DNA of 64,000 bases. It comes from Actinomycetota bacterium (lineage in GTDB: Bacteria; Actinomycetota; Actinomycetes; Actinomycetales; Microbacteriaceae). Below are positions 6,987 through 16,655 of this stretch, one piece after another. How positions within the stretch are numbered: the first letter of the stretch is position 1; each line of letters begins with the position of its first letter. The position numbers and the translations under genes were made by a program. The stretch lies in NCBI GenBank assembly GCA_009704945.1, contig WLDG01000001.1, forward strand, positions 62,001-126,000, read 5' to 3'. Under the pieces are notes generated by a model, which was not told the origin of the DNA, did not search any database, and saw only the letters and a program-made list of their open reading frames with translations.

Positions 6987-8075
6987 TTGACCCTGGTTCA
7001 AAGCCCGATCAGACGATTTTTCTCTGCGTTAACATCTTCAAACAGGCTGAGGCTTTTCGTCTGGCTTTCGCTCGCAACCCAAATTCTTATCGTGGTAACC
7101 GGAGGATTAGTAAGACTGACTGGCTCAGGATTAGGCTGCCCAACCTGGCCGAAGTGCACTGACGATTCGATTATTTCCACCCCAGAAATGGGAATTCATG
7201 GGTTGATTGAATTTGGCAACCGACTTCTTACCTTTGTCCTGCTAATCGTTGCTTTGCTTACCTTCGTCACAGTCCTGAGGCCACATTCAGATCGAGCAAC
7301 TTTGACTCGCATCACGCTGAGCTTCTTTGGTTTTGTTGCATTGTTTATAGTCGGGTTAGTTTTTGCCGTCAGGGCTATCGACTTTACAGCTGTTTCTCTT
7401 CTGGCTATCTCTTCCATCGGAATGTTGAGCTTGGCTTTGATTTTTCTTCTTCGCGTGAGAAAAGTTGAAAAGAAGAGCCTGGTGGGGCCTGCGTTTGGTC
7501 TTGGTTTCGGCATCATTTTGCAGGCAATCATTGGTGGAATAACAGTGCTGACTCAGTTGAACTCTTGGATTGTTGGCCTTCATTTTCTTATCTCTGGAGT
7601 TCTAATTTCTGTTGCTTCCTTGCTTGTTTTCAGAGCCTTGCCAAAGCCGTCACAGCAGGTGAACCAAAGAAGTCAGTTACTGAGTGTTCCTGTTGCATTC
7701 GTTTCTGTTGTGACGATTGTGATTGGTGTACTTGTTACTGGTGCTGGCCCGCACGCCGGTGATGCTTCCACGCCACGAAACGGTTTAGATCTAGAAGTGT
7801 GGCAGCACTACCACTCTTACCCCGGGTATGCGATGTTGGGATTGATCTTGCTTCAATGGTTATTACAGCTCGGCACAAGCAAGTCTCCCTGGACCTCCCT
7901 TCCAACGAGAGTGTTGGGAATATTGCTAGCAGTCACCGCTTTACAGGCAGTAATCGGAGTTGTTCAATCAAGACTTGGTGTGCCAGAGCTTCTGGTAGCA
8001 GCACACATGCTTGGTGCTGCCGTTCTATGTTCGCTTGTGACTTTTCAGTACCTGGTACTTAAGACTAAAAAATGA
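6987..8075 (+). CDS. ctaA: Heme A synthase CtaA (COX15 family), with apparent extra membrane helices
   Basis: A 362-residue polytopic membrane protein that oxidises the C8 methyl group of heme O to give heme A for cytochrome oxidase. The family start is clear: VTGGLVRLTGSGLGCPTWPKC with the Cys51/Cys57 pair, then His71 (GIHGLIEFGNR), His199 (VGLHFLIS), a WQHYH segment at 272-276 and His340 (AAHMLG), which supply heme-binding histidines. Between about residues 108 and 160 there are two hydrophobic helices that I do not expect in the usual eight-helix actinobacterial protein, so it is 40-60 residues longer than usual. Start is TTG 6987 with AAGGA upstream. Its stop overlaps the photolyase ATG (ATGA). 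Confidence 0.9.
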   Translation: MTLVQSPIRRFFSALTSSNRLRLFVWLSLATQILIVVTGGLVRLTGSGLGCPTWPKCTDDSIISTPEMGIHGLIEFGNRLLTFVLLIVALLTFVTVLRPHSDRATLTRITLSFFGFVALFIVGLVFAVRAIDFTAVSLLAISSIGMLSLALIFLLRVRKVEKKSLVGPAFGLGFGIILQAIIGGITVLTQLNSWIVGLHFLISGVLISVASLLVFRALPKPSQQVNQRSQLLSVPVAFVSVVTIVIGVLVTGAGPHAGDASTPRNGLDLEVWQHYHSYPGYAMLGLILLQWLLQLGTSKSPWTSLPTRVLGILLAVTALQAVIGVVQSRLGVPELLVAAHMLGAAVLCSLVTFQYLVLKTKK

Positions 8076-9418
8076 AAACTCTTTTCTGGTTTCGCAGGGA
8101 TCGCAGGCTTCAGGACAACGAGGCACTCATTGCGGCCGCAAAACAGTCAACGGAGCTTTACCCCTTCTATGTGTTTCCAGGAGACCTTGATTTCCTCACT
8201 CCCCTGCGACAAGCTTCTTTGATTGAATCTGTCCGGAGCTTGCAGCACGCTATACCGTCAGGAATGGACACCTCGATAGGAAAAGCGCCCGAAGAGATCA
8301 CGAAATTTGTCACCGAAAACAAAATTGAAACGGTATTTGCTACTAGGGCCTATGACACCGAAGGCATGGCTGAACAAGTAGAAGTGGCAAATAGACTCAA
8401 GGAAATGTCTATCCCTCTTGTTCTTGTGGGGAGTTATTACGCAATCGAACCTGGAACGGTTCGAAAGGACGATGGCACCCCATTGCGTGTCTACACACCC
8501 TTTTATAAGCGGTGGTTAGTAAACGGTTGGGGAAACCCCTTGAAGCTTGATGTTTCAAATGTCCCCTGGCGAGCAACTGGCAAAGGCGCTTTACCTACAC
8601 TTTCAGGGACCACCCCTTTTCCAGTCAAGGCATCTGAGGAGTACGCCCTGGAAACCTGGAAGAGGTTTAAGTCTCGCGCACTGAGTAACTATCACGAAGA
8701 TCGAAATAAAACTGACTTGTCAGGCACATCGAATCTCTCCCATGCTCTTGCCCATGGCGAAATTCACCCCAGAACCCTCTTAGCGGAACTCGGGGACTCA
8801 CCAGGCGAGGAAGTATTTAGAAAAGAGCTCGCTTGGCGAGAGTTTTATGCGGATGTTCTTTTCCACAATCCAAATACTCTGACCGACTATTACGAGCCTA
8901 GATTCTCAAAGATGAGATATGACTCCGCAAAGGATTCAAAAGCATTTGCAGCTTGGCAAGCTGGAAAGACCGGGTACCCGATCGTTGACGCTGCTATGCG
9001 TCAGCTAGTTCAATCAGGCTGGATGCACAATCGCTCTCGAATGATCGTTGCGAGTTTCTTGGTCAAAGACCTTCATATTGAGTGGCAACACGGGGCAAGG
9101 TTTTTTGAGCAGCACTTGACTGACTTTGACCCTGCCTCTAACTCTCACGGCTGGCAGTGGACTGCCGGCTGCGGAACGGACGCATCTCCGTATTACAGAA
9201 TCTTTAACCCCATTCTTCAGGGCGTGAGGTTTGATCCCCAAGGAGACTATGTTCGTCGTTGGGTTCCGGAGCTGCGCCACATCGAGGACACAAGCGTGCA
9301 TGAGCCTTGGAAGCTTATTGATGGCTACACCCAGGGCTACCCAGAGCGAATTGTTGATCACGATGCTGAGAGAGCAGAATCGCTTCTTCGCTTAGAAGAG
9401 ATAAAAGCTAAAAGTTAA
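8072..9418 (+). CDS. phrB: Deoxyribodipyrimidine photolyase (cryptochrome/photolyase family)
   Basis: A 448-residue class I type photolyase that uses light and FADH- to split cyclobutane pyrimidine dimers. The N-terminal antenna domain starts KTLFWFRRDRRLQDNEAL; the FAD domain holds ELAWREFYADVLFHNP, AWQAGKTGYPIVDAAMRQL, MHNRSRMIVASFL and WQWTAGCGTDASPYYRIFNP (residues about 365-384), all family hallmarks. Antenna cofactor identity cannot be read from sequence. A cryptochrome function is possible, but the full set of repair motifs favours photolyase. It overlaps ctaA by 4 nt and converges with ctaB over 11 nt. Confidence 0.93.
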   Translation: MKTLFWFRRDRRLQDNEALIAAAKQSTELYPFYVFPGDLDFLTPLRQASLIESVRSLQHAIPSGMDTSIGKAPEEITKFVTENKIETVFATRAYDTEGMAEQVEVANRLKEMSIPLVLVGSYYAIEPGTVRKDDGTPLRVYTPFYKRWLVNGWGNPLKLDVSNVPWRATGKGALPTLSGTTPFPVKASEEYALETWKRFKSRALSNYHEDRNKTDLSGTSNLSHALAHGEIHPRTLLAELGDSPGEEVFRKELAWREFYADVLFHNPNTLTDYYEPRFSKMRYDSAKDSKAFAAWQAGKTGYPIVDAAMRQLVQSGWMHNRSRMIVASFLVKDLHIEWQHGARFFEQHLTDFDPASNSHGWQWTAGCGTDASPYYRIFNPILQGVRFDPQGDYVRRWVPELRHIEDTSVHEPWKLIDGYTQGYPERIVDHDAERAESLLRLEEIKAKS

Positions 9419-10313
9419 GCAGTGGATCGATTGCGATGGCCAAAAACAACAGGGTTAGATGTGAAATTGAGCCATGGAAGAGTCTCATCGGGTTTGGACT
9501 CTTTTCAGCCTTCGTATCCGACGCTAATTTGTAGGCTTCGACCATAAACCAAACGCCCGAAGCAATCGCAATTGACGAATACACGATACCCATGTCTGCG
9601 ATTGGGATTAGCAGCAAAGTCGATGCGAAGTAGCCCCAACTGTACAGAATGATTTGACCAGTAACTACCGACTTCTTTGAAACAACAGGGAGCATTGGAA
9701 CATTTGCATTTTTGTAATCTTCCTGATATTTGATGGAAAGTGGCCAGTAGTGTGGCGGAGTCCAAAGAAAAATTATTAGGAAAAGAACGAGCGCTGCCAA
9801 TGAAATCTCATTTGTCACGGCCGCCCAACCAATTAGAGCTGGCATTGCTCCGGCGGCGCCTCCCCAAACGATGTTCTGTGGTGTTCTTCGCTTGAGTCCA
9901 AGGGTATAAACAAAAACATAAAAAAGGATTGCTGCTAAAGAAAGCAAAGCTGAAAGAAGATTTACAAACACCGCAAAAAAGAAGACGGAAATAATTCCAA
10001 TTGTCCATGCGAAAACTAATGCTTCTTGTTTTGTAAGCTCACCGGTTACCAGGGGTCGGTTCTTGGTGCGACCCATAACGCTATCGATGTCTGCATCTAT
10101 GTAGCAATTAAAGGCGTTTGCGCTTCCCGCTGACAGCGCTCCCCCAAACAGAACTCCCAGGACAAGCCAAAGATTTGGTACGCCTCGTTCGGCCAAAATC
10201 ATCGTCGGTACTGTTGAAATAAGAAGTAGCTCTATAACCCGGGGCTTGGTCAGGGCAAAATAAGCCCTGGCTTTTGCCAGCAGGCGCGAACTAGTTCCGG
10301 TTGAAGTGGACAT
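9408..10313 (-). CDS. ctaB: Protoheme IX farnesyltransferase (heme O synthase) CtaB
   Basis: A UbiA-family prenyltransferase that adds farnesyl to heme B to make heme O, the substrate of CtaA. With the start at ATG 10313 it is 301 residues. The first Asp-rich motif NCYIDADIDSVMGRTKNRPL and the region YTLGLKRRTPQNIVWGGAAG are diagnostic, and eight to nine membrane helices follow. An upstream in-frame TTG at 10397 would add 28 residues that do not look like the family. No strong ribosome site precedes 10313, so the start is uncertain and a leaderless transcript is possible. It is divergent from tkt, an arrangement common in actinobacteria. Confidence 0.92.
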   Translation of the reverse strand: MSTSTGTSSRLLAKARAYFALTKPRVIELLLISTVPTMILAERGVPNLWLVLGVLFGGALSAGSANAFNCYIDADIDSVMGRTKNRPLVTGELTKQEALVFAWTIGIISVFFFAVFVNLLSALLSLAAILFYVFVYTLGLKRRTPQNIVWGGAAGAMPALIGWAAVTNEISLAALVLFLIIFLWTPPHYWPLSIKYQEDYKNANVPMLPVVSKKSVVTGQIILYSWGYFASTLLLIPIADMGIVYSSIAIASGVWFMVEAYKLASDTKAEKSPNPMRLFHGSISHLTLLFLAIAIDPLLNF

Positions 10314-10421
10314 TTGTACCAGTCTAAAGCCGTCAGGGGCCGCATTTAGCCCACGGGTATAGACTTCCCTCAAAGCCGGAGCAGTGTCGCTGTGCAAATT
10401 CCCAATACCTTGTCTTCAGAT

Positions 10422-10425
10422 AGGA
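10422..10425 (+). promoter_or_regulatory. Ribosome binding site deciding the TTG start of tkt
   Basis: AGGA six bases before TTG 10432. The 118-base space between ctaB and this start (10314-10431) should hold promoters for both genes; no clear -35/-10 pair was identified in it. Confidence 0.5.
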
Positions 10426-10431
10426 ACTCCA

Positions 10432-12495
10432 TTGCTGGACTGGAATGAGATTGATGATTTAGCAGTAAAAACTGCCAAAGTTCTAGCGGCTGATGCCGTA
10501 GAGAAGGTAGGCAACGGCCATCCAGGTACTGCAATCAGTTTGGCCCCAGCGGCATATTTGCTGTTTCAGAAAGTAATGCGCCACGATCCCAAGGATGACC
10601 GCTGGATTGGTCGCGACAGATTTATTCTTTCAGCCGGTCACTCATCGCTCACGCTATACACCCAGCTTTATCTGGGAGGGTTTGGACTCGAGCTGGAGGA
10701 TCTAAAAGCACTTAGAACCCTAGGTTCAAAAACACCGGGACATCCTGAATTTGGACATACTGCCGGCGTAGAAATCACCACTGGACCTCTGGGATCTGGA
10801 CTTGCTTCGGCAACAGGATTTGCCATGTCCACGCGATTTGAACGCGACTTACTTGATCCTGAGAATCAATCTGACTCAGTTTTTGATCATTTCGTTTATG
10901 TAATTGCCAGTGATGGCGATGTTATGGAGGGTGTTAGCGCGGAAGCAGCCTCTATCGCAGGACACCTGGGCCTTGGAAACTTAATTGTCATTTATGATTC
11001 GAATCAGATTTCGATTGAAGATGACACCAACATCAGTTTCAGCGAAGACGTTGCCGCAAGATACCGCAGCTATGGTTGGCAGACGATTGAAGTTGACTGG
11101 AATGCCAATGGCTACAAGGAAGATGTCGCGGCTCTTTATGCAGCAATCGAGCAAGCAAAATCAAATAAAGCACAGCCCACATTCATAACCCTCAAAACAA
11201 TCATCGGATGGCCATCGCCTGAAAAGCAGAACACTGGCAAGATTCACGGCTCAAAGCTTGGTCCTGAGGAAGTGGCCGGCCTTAAGCGAGTTCTTGGATT
11301 CAATCCCGACGAGTCATTTGAAGTTCCAGCTGAAGTCATTGCTCACACCAGACAACTTGTTGATAGAGGTGCAGCACAAAGAGCAGAGTGGCAAAAGGAT
11401 TTTGATTCTTGGCGGAAATCGAACCCAGCTCAAGCGAACCTTTTATCCAGGCTGGAAGCCGGAGAACTCCCTAGTGATATTGAGTCAGTCTTGCCAATTT
11501 TTTCACCCAGTGAGCAAATAGCGACTCGCGCTGCTTCGGGCAAGGTGCTAAATGCGATTGCAGCAGTTATGCCAGAACTATGGGGCGGTTCTGCTGATTT
11601 AGCAGAATCTAACAACACAACCATTGAAGGCTCAGGATCATTCGTTCCATCAAAATGGCAGACGAAGCACTGGACGCCCACTAAAGGCGGTCGAATCCTG
11701 CACTTTGGAATTCGCGAACACGCGATGGGGGCAGTCCTTAATGGAATTAGTCTGAGTGGTTTTTCCCGAGCTTTTGGTGGAACATTCTTAGTCTTTTCCG
11801 ATTACATGAGGCCGTCAGTTCGCCTGGCAGCTCTAATGGGCATTAACCCAATTTATGTTTGGACTCACGATTCCGTGGCCCTCGGCGAAGACGGGCCAAC
11901 CCATCAACCAATCGAACACCTGACCGCGCTTCGCGCCATTCCTAATCTGTCGGTCATTCGTCCCGCCGATGCCAACGAAACTTCATTCGCTTGGTTAGAA
12001 GCGCTCCGAAACACCTCAGGCCCATCAGCCCTGGTGCTGACCCGTCAGAACCTGCCAGTACTTGATCGCTCCATCGGGTATGGCTCGGCAAACAATGTGG
12101 GTAAGGGAGCCTATGTCTACGCGGATGCCGATGGAGAGCTCGAGGTATTAATCATTGCCACGGGAAGTGAGGTCCAATTTGCTGTAGAGGCAAAGGCCAC
12201 TCTTCAAAACTTAGGAGTGCCAACCCGTGTTGTGTCCATGCCATGTGTGGAATGGTTCAAAAAGCAACCATCTGAATACCGGGACTCTATTTTGCCACCG
12301 TCCATCACGAAGCGAATATCTATTGAAGCCGGTTTAACTAGTGGCTGGAGAGAATTTGTTGGTGACAGTGGTGTGTCGATTGGCATCAACGAATACGGAG
12401 CTTCGGCTGACTATCAGACTCTTTATAAGAAGTTTGGAATCACATCCGATGCCATCGTCTCAGCGGCTATGCAGCTAACAGGGAGAAGCAAGTGA
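10432..12495 (+). CDS. tkt: Transketolase
   Basis: A 687-residue thiamine diphosphate enzyme that moves two-carbon units between sugar phosphates in the non-oxidative pentose phosphate pathway. Motifs include DAVEKVGNGHPGTAISLAP at the N-terminus, the ThDP site GDGDVMEGVSAEAASIAGHL with IVIYDSNQISIEDDT, the FGIREHAMGAVLNG segment, and HDSVALGEDGPTHQPIEHL. The start at TTG 10432 gives MLDWNEIDDLAVKT, matching the usual actinobacterial N-terminus; reading from 10384 would add 16 unrelated residues. First gene of the pentose phosphate operon; its stop overlaps the GTG of tal by 4 nt. Confidence 0.96.
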   Translation: MLDWNEIDDLAVKTAKVLAADAVEKVGNGHPGTAISLAPAAYLLFQKVMRHDPKDDRWIGRDRFILSAGHSSLTLYTQLYLGGFGLELEDLKALRTLGSKTPGHPEFGHTAGVEITTGPLGSGLASATGFAMSTRFERDLLDPENQSDSVFDHFVYVIASDGDVMEGVSAEAASIAGHLGLGNLIVIYDSNQISIEDDTNISFSEDVAARYRSYGWQTIEVDWNANGYKEDVAALYAAIEQAKSNKAQPTFITLKTIIGWPSPEKQNTGKIHGSKLGPEEVAGLKRVLGFNPDESFEVPAEVIAHTRQLVDRGAAQRAEWQKDFDSWRKSNPAQANLLSRLEAGELPSDIESVLPIFSPSEQIATRAASGKVLNAIAAVMPELWGGSADLAESNNTTIEGSGSFVPSKWQTKHWTPTKGGRILHFGIREHAMGAVLNGISLSGFSRAFGGTFLVFSDYMRPSVRLAALMGINPIYVWTHDSVALGEDGPTHQPIEHLTALRAIPNLSVIRPADANETSFAWLEALRNTSGPSALVLTRQNLPVLDRSIGYGSANNVGKGAYVYADADGELEVLIIATGSEVQFAVEAKATLQNLGVPTRVVSMPCVEWFKKQPSEYRDSILPPSITKRISIEAGLTSGWREFVGDSGVSIGINEYGASADYQTLYKKFGITSDAIVSAAMQLTGRSK

Positions 12496-13583
12496 ACCAG
12501 CGACTAAAAGAACTGACGCAGGCAGGTGTGTCAATTTGGCTTGATGACCTATCGAGATCACGCATAGCCTCTGGCAATCTTGAGCAGCTGATTAGGGATT
12601 ATTCGGTTCGAGGTGTAACCACGAATCCAACCATTTTTGCCGCTGCTCTCAAGACAGCGGATTATCTTCCTTATCTTGAAATAGAGAAACAAGCAGGAAG
12701 TTCTGCCAGCCAGGCGGTCTTCAACATTACAACGAGAGATGTTGCAGACGCCTGTGACATTTTCAAGGAAACATATATTGAAACCCAGGGAGTCGATGGT
12801 CGTGTATCAATAGAGGTGTCCCCTGATCTGGCCTTTGACTCGGAAAAAACCATTTTGGAAGCTGTGGCACTTTACGAAAAGGTCAACCGCGAAAATGTGA
12901 TGATCAAGATTCCTGCAACCCTCCCCGGATTGACGGCTATTACTGAAGTAGTTTCCCGAGGAATCTCAGTTAATGTCACCCTCATTTTCTCTCTCGCTCG
13001 TTACCGCCAAGTTATCGATGCGTATATGACTGGACTTGAGAGGGCACTGGAGAGCGGATTAGACCTCCGAAAGATTCACTCAGTTGCCTCTTTTTTTGTG
13101 TCCCGGGTGGATACGGAAGTTGACAAACGACTAGAAAAATTGGGAAGACCTGACCTTAAATCCAGAGCCGCTTTGGCAAATGCCAGGCTTGCTTATGGAT
13201 TGTTCAAGCAATCCTTTGATTCATCTAGATGGAACAAGCTGGCTGCTCAAGGTGCGATGCTTCAAAGGCCCCTCATGGCCTCAACGGGCGTAAAGGATCC
13301 CGAATTGTCTGACACGCTATATGTCAGTGAATTGGTGGCCACAGACCTGGTTAACACCATGCCAGAAAAAACAATGATGGCATTCGCAGATCATGGCGAA
13401 GTCCTAGTAGACAGCATTGAGGCAAACATGGATTTATCCTCAGAGCACCTACAGGTGCTTCAATCAGCTGGAATCGAACTGGACGAAGTTACTGATTTGC
13501 TCGAAAAAGAAGGCGTTGAGAAGTTCATCGCTTCTTGGCACGAACTAATTGAATCAGTGAACCAAGCTATCAAGAGTGTTTAG
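12492..13583 (+). CDS. tal: Transaldolase
   Basis: A 363-residue transaldolase of the long actinobacterial type, transferring dihydroxyacetone units between sugar phosphates. N-terminal SIWLDDLSRSRIASGNLEQL and GVTTNPTIFAAAL match the family; the Schiff-base lysine lies in NVMIKIPATLPG (residue about 140), followed by GISVNVTLIFSLARYRQV. Starts at GTG 12492 in a GTGA overlap with the tkt stop. It couples tkt and pgi in one operon and so connects the pentose phosphate pathway with fructose 6-phosphate. Confidence 0.95.
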   Translation: MNQRLKELTQAGVSIWLDDLSRSRIASGNLEQLIRDYSVRGVTTNPTIFAAALKTADYLPYLEIEKQAGSSASQAVFNITTRDVADACDIFKETYIETQGVDGRVSIEVSPDLAFDSEKTILEAVALYEKVNRENVMIKIPATLPGLTAITEVVSRGISVNVTLIFSLARYRQVIDAYMTGLERALESGLDLRKIHSVASFFVSRVDTEVDKRLEKLGRPDLKSRAALANARLAYGLFKQSFDSSRWNKLAAQGAMLQRPLMASTGVKDPELSDTLYVSELVATDLVNTMPEKTMMAFADHGEVLVDSIEANMDLSSEHLQVLQSAGIELDEVTDLLEKEGVEKFIASWHELIESVNQAIKSV

Positions 13584-13584
13584 C

Positions 13585-15141
13585 ATGAACGTAACTTGTT
13601 CCGAATCGCTAAGTCGAAGCCTTTCCCCAGTGGTGGAAAAGATCATCGTGGCAAAAATAGCTTCAAGACTTGGGGAGAAAGATCAAACCATTTGGGGGCC
13701 GGCTGCTGAATCCGAAGCAAGTATCCGTCTTGGCTGGATAACGAGCGCAAGGGATTCCTTGGATGTTTTGCCGGAAATCTTTAGCTTGCGAGACCAATAT
13801 TCCAAAGACGGCGTCAATAGATTCGTTCTTTGCGGAATGGGCGGTTCCTCTTTGGCTCCCGAGGTTATATCCAGGGTAGCTGGTAAAGATTTGTTCATTC
13901 TCGACTCAACATCGCCTGAGCAGGTTAGTGCTGCTCTAATTGATCTGGAAAGAACAGCCGTAATTGTTTCATCTAAATCTGGTTCTACGGTTGAGACTGA
14001 TTCTCAGAAGAGAATCTTTGAACATGCTTTTCAAGAATCGGGCATTGATCAAAGAGAACGAATAGTCATCGTTACAGACCCAGGGTCACCACTCGACTTG
14101 GAATCCCGATCAAACGGATACAAGGTATTCAATGCTGATCCCAATGTTGGTGGTCGATACTCCGCTCTGACTGCTTTCGGACTTGTTCCAGCGGGATTAG
14201 CAGGGTGTGACATTGGATCCTTAGCTAACGCTTCGTCATCTTCTTCAGCAAAACTATTCAACGACAGCACCGATAATCCTGCGATTTGGTTAGCTGCTGC
14301 AATTGCCGGGCAGGCTGGCAAGGACAAGTTCCTTATTGAAGCCGACCGCCTCCCAAGTTTTGGTGATTGGGTTGAACAACTAGTGGCGGAATCTACTGGC
14401 AAGCAGCAAAAGGGAGTCCTCCCAGTTGCCGTAACCAGTTCCGCGCCAGAGTTATCGATGAATCTGATTGACACCCTGACCATTCGATTCGATAACAAAG
14501 AGTCAGATGTTTCTTTCGGCGGTTCACTTGGCGAAGTGTTCATACTATGGGAGGTAGCGACAGCCATCGCTGGCTGGCTACTAGAGATCAACCCGTTTGA
14601 CCAACCAAATGTCGAAAGCGCAAAAATCGCTGCCCGTGCCCTTTTGGAACGTAAGGATTTTTCTGACTCTTTCGATTACGTCGACCGTTCAATCCAAGTG
14701 AAAAGTCGCGGCTTTCACTTCCAGGGAACAACGGTTGACTCGGCCATCGAAGCACTCTTGAGTCAAATTCGTGAAGATGGCTATCTGTCGATTCAGGCAT
14801 ATTTGTCTAGTAACTCACTCCCACAGTTCCAACAGCTAAGGGACATTTCGGCAAGGCGAATTCAGCGGCCTGTCACTTTTGGTTGGGGGCCTCGCTTTTT
14901 ACACTCGACCGGTCAGTATCACAAGGGAGGACCCAAGCAAGGAGTATTTCTCCAGCTAACTCTTGATGAAACAAATGAGTTGGCTGTACCAGGAAGACCA
15001 TTTACTTTTTCTCAGTTGATCTCGGCTCAAGCCAGCGGCGATGCTGAGGTGCTTAAGGACCAAGGTCTGCCAGTTCTCTCTTTGAAGCTCGAGAATCCAC
15101 TTGAGGGACTCGAATTACTAAAGAAGGCAATTGAGTCTTGA
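13585..15141 (+). CDS. pgi: Glucose-6-phosphate isomerase
   Basis: About 518 residues; interconverts glucose 6-phosphate and fructose 6-phosphate. It is a divergent PGI of the kind found next to tal in actinobacteria: the first SIS domain has FVLCGMGGSSLAPEV and IVSSKSGSTVETDSQKR, and the second holds FGWGPRFLHSTGQYHKGGPKQG, where the Lys/His region corresponds to the active site. ATG 13585, one base after the tal stop and with AAGAG eight bases upstream, is preferred; an in-frame GTG at 13576 would add three residues. Its stop overlaps the TTG of zwf. Role in feeding glucose 6-phosphate to the following enzymes follows from the operon. Confidence 0.93.
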   Translation: MNVTCSESLSRSLSPVVEKIIVAKIASRLGEKDQTIWGPAAESEASIRLGWITSARDSLDVLPEIFSLRDQYSKDGVNRFVLCGMGGSSLAPEVISRVAGKDLFILDSTSPEQVSAALIDLERTAVIVSSKSGSTVETDSQKRIFEHAFQESGIDQRERIVIVTDPGSPLDLESRSNGYKVFNADPNVGGRYSALTAFGLVPAGLAGCDIGSLANASSSSSAKLFNDSTDNPAIWLAAAIAGQAGKDKFLIEADRLPSFGDWVEQLVAESTGKQQKGVLPVAVTSSAPELSMNLIDTLTIRFDNKESDVSFGGSLGEVFILWEVATAIAGWLLEINPFDQPNVESAKIAARALLERKDFSDSFDYVDRSIQVKSRGFHFQGTTVDSAIEALLSQIREDGYLSIQAYLSSNSLPQFQQLRDISARRIQRPVTFGWGPRFLHSTGQYHKGGPKQGVFLQLTLDETNELAVPGRPFTFSQLISAQASGDAEVLKDQGLPVLSLKLENPLEGLELLKKAIES

Positions 15142-16655
15142 GAAACCCGCTAAAGGACCCCCTTGATCGCAGGCTCCAAAAGATTGCTGGCCCATCTGGC
15201 CTAATTCTCTTCGGCGTTACTGGCGATCTTGCACGCAAAAAACTATTGCCGGCTATCTATGACCTTGCCAACCGAGGACTTCTTCCACCGGCATTTTCTC
15301 TGGTTGGGTTTGCTAGACGAGACTGGTCTAACTCTGATTTCGAGAATTTCGTCCGAGAGTCAATTAGATCGAATGCTAGAACGCATTGGTCTGAGAGCGT
15401 TTGGAGCCAGCTTGCCAAAGGAATTCGATTCGTTTCCGGCAACCATGACAATCCTCTCGCGTTCGCTGAACTACGGAGAGTTGTCCAAGACCTTGATAGT
15501 GAGCGAGGCACCGCAGGTAACCACACCTTCTACCTTTCAGTACCCCCAAGGGATTTTCCACTTGTCATAACGCACCTCCAAGACTCTGGTCTAGCTAACG
15601 CCAATTCGGGACAGTTTCGGAGGGTTGTTATTGAGAAACCGTTCGGCTCTGATTTGGATAGCGCCAAGACTCTCAACGCGGTGGTTGAGAGGGTCTTTCC
15701 ACCTGACTCTGTGTTTCGGATTGACCACTATCTAGGCAAAGAAACCGTGCAAAACATTTTGGCTCTTCGATTTGCCAATCAACTATTTGAGCCTATTTGG
15801 AACAGTAAATTCATTGACCACGTTCAGATTACGATGGCCGAAGACATAGGTATAAGTGGGCGAGCGGGATACTATGACGGAATAGGCGCGGCTCGGGATG
15901 TGATTCAGAATCACCTTCTACAGTTACTTGCCCTGACGGCCATGGAGCGACCAGAGAGCTTTGAGCCAACGCAGCTTCGTGAATCCAAAGAGAACGTCTT
16001 GGCACAAACTAAGCCCCCAACAAACCTCGGACTTCATACATCGCGAGGGCAATACGCCGGTGGCTGGCAAGGTGGCGAAAAGGTCCTCGGATACTTGGAG
16101 GAAGAAGGCATTAGTCCTGCTAGCAATACAGAAACCTATGCTGCCCTTCGGTTAGACATCGACAACAGCCGATGGCGTGGAACGCCTTTCTATTTGAGGA
16201 CTGGCAAGCGACTAGGCAGAAGAGTCACGGAGATCGCGGTGGTCTTCAAGCGTCCGGAACATGCCTTGTTTGGACGTCAAGCGGTATCACAATTGGGTGA
16301 GAATGCCTTAGTTATTCGAGTACAGCCAAATGAGGGTGTAACTATAAGGTTCGGTTCCAAGGTTCCTGGGCCTGCCATGCAGGTGCGTGATGTGACAATG
16401 GATTTTGCCTACGGCCATGCTTTCACAGAAGATTCCCCTGAAGCTTACGAACGTCTCATTCTTGACGTCCTACTTGGAGAGCCTCCCCTGTTTCCTCGTC
16501 AAAGAGAGGTCGAACTGTCTTGGGAAATCCTGGATCCCGTGGTCGAAGCATGGAGTAAGCAAAAGGTCATCGAACAATACACACCAGGCTCGTGGGGTCC
16601 AGACAGTGCAAATCAGATGATGAGCATTGATGGAAGAAGCTGGCGACGACCATGA
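15138..16655 (+). CDS. zwf: Glucose-6-phosphate 1-dehydrogenase
   Basis: A 505-residue NAD(P)-linked dehydrogenase that opens the oxidative pentose phosphate pathway. The coenzyme site is LILFGVTGDLARKKLLPAIY (residues about 21-40), the catalytic region is FRIDHYLGKETVQN with the conserved His and Lys, and EKPFGSDL precedes it. The C-terminal part FYLRTGKRLGRRVTEIAVVFK is also typical. It starts at TTG 15138, overlapping the pgi stop (TTGA), and ends in an ATGA overlap with opcA, whose product is its known partner in actinobacteria. Confidence 0.96.
   Translation: MRNPLKDPLDRRLQKIAGPSGLILFGVTGDLARKKLLPAIYDLANRGLLPPAFSLVGFARRDWSNSDFENFVRESIRSNARTHWSESVWSQLAKGIRFVSGNHDNPLAFAELRRVVQDLDSERGTAGNHTFYLSVPPRDFPLVITHLQDSGLANANSGQFRRVVIEKPFGSDLDSAKTLNAVVERVFPPDSVFRIDHYLGKETVQNILALRFANQLFEPIWNSKFIDHVQITMAEDIGISGRAGYYDGIGAARDVIQNHLLQLLALTAMERPESFEPTQLRESKENVLAQTKPPTNLGLHTSRGQYAGGWQGGEKVLGYLEEEGISPASNTETYAALRLDIDNSRWRGTPFYLRTGKRLGRRVTEIAVVFKRPEHALFGRQAVSQLGENALVIRVQPNEGVTIRFGSKVPGPAMQVRDVTMDFAYGHAFTEDSPEAYERLILDVLLGEPPLFPRQREVELSWEILDPVVEAWSKQKVIEQYTPGSWGPDSANQMMSIDGRSWRRP

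Noticed and set aside
14049..14591. 180-residue minus-strand frame inside pgi
   Set aside because: Full antisense shadow of conserved PGI sequence; composition is what the reverse frame of pgi would give.
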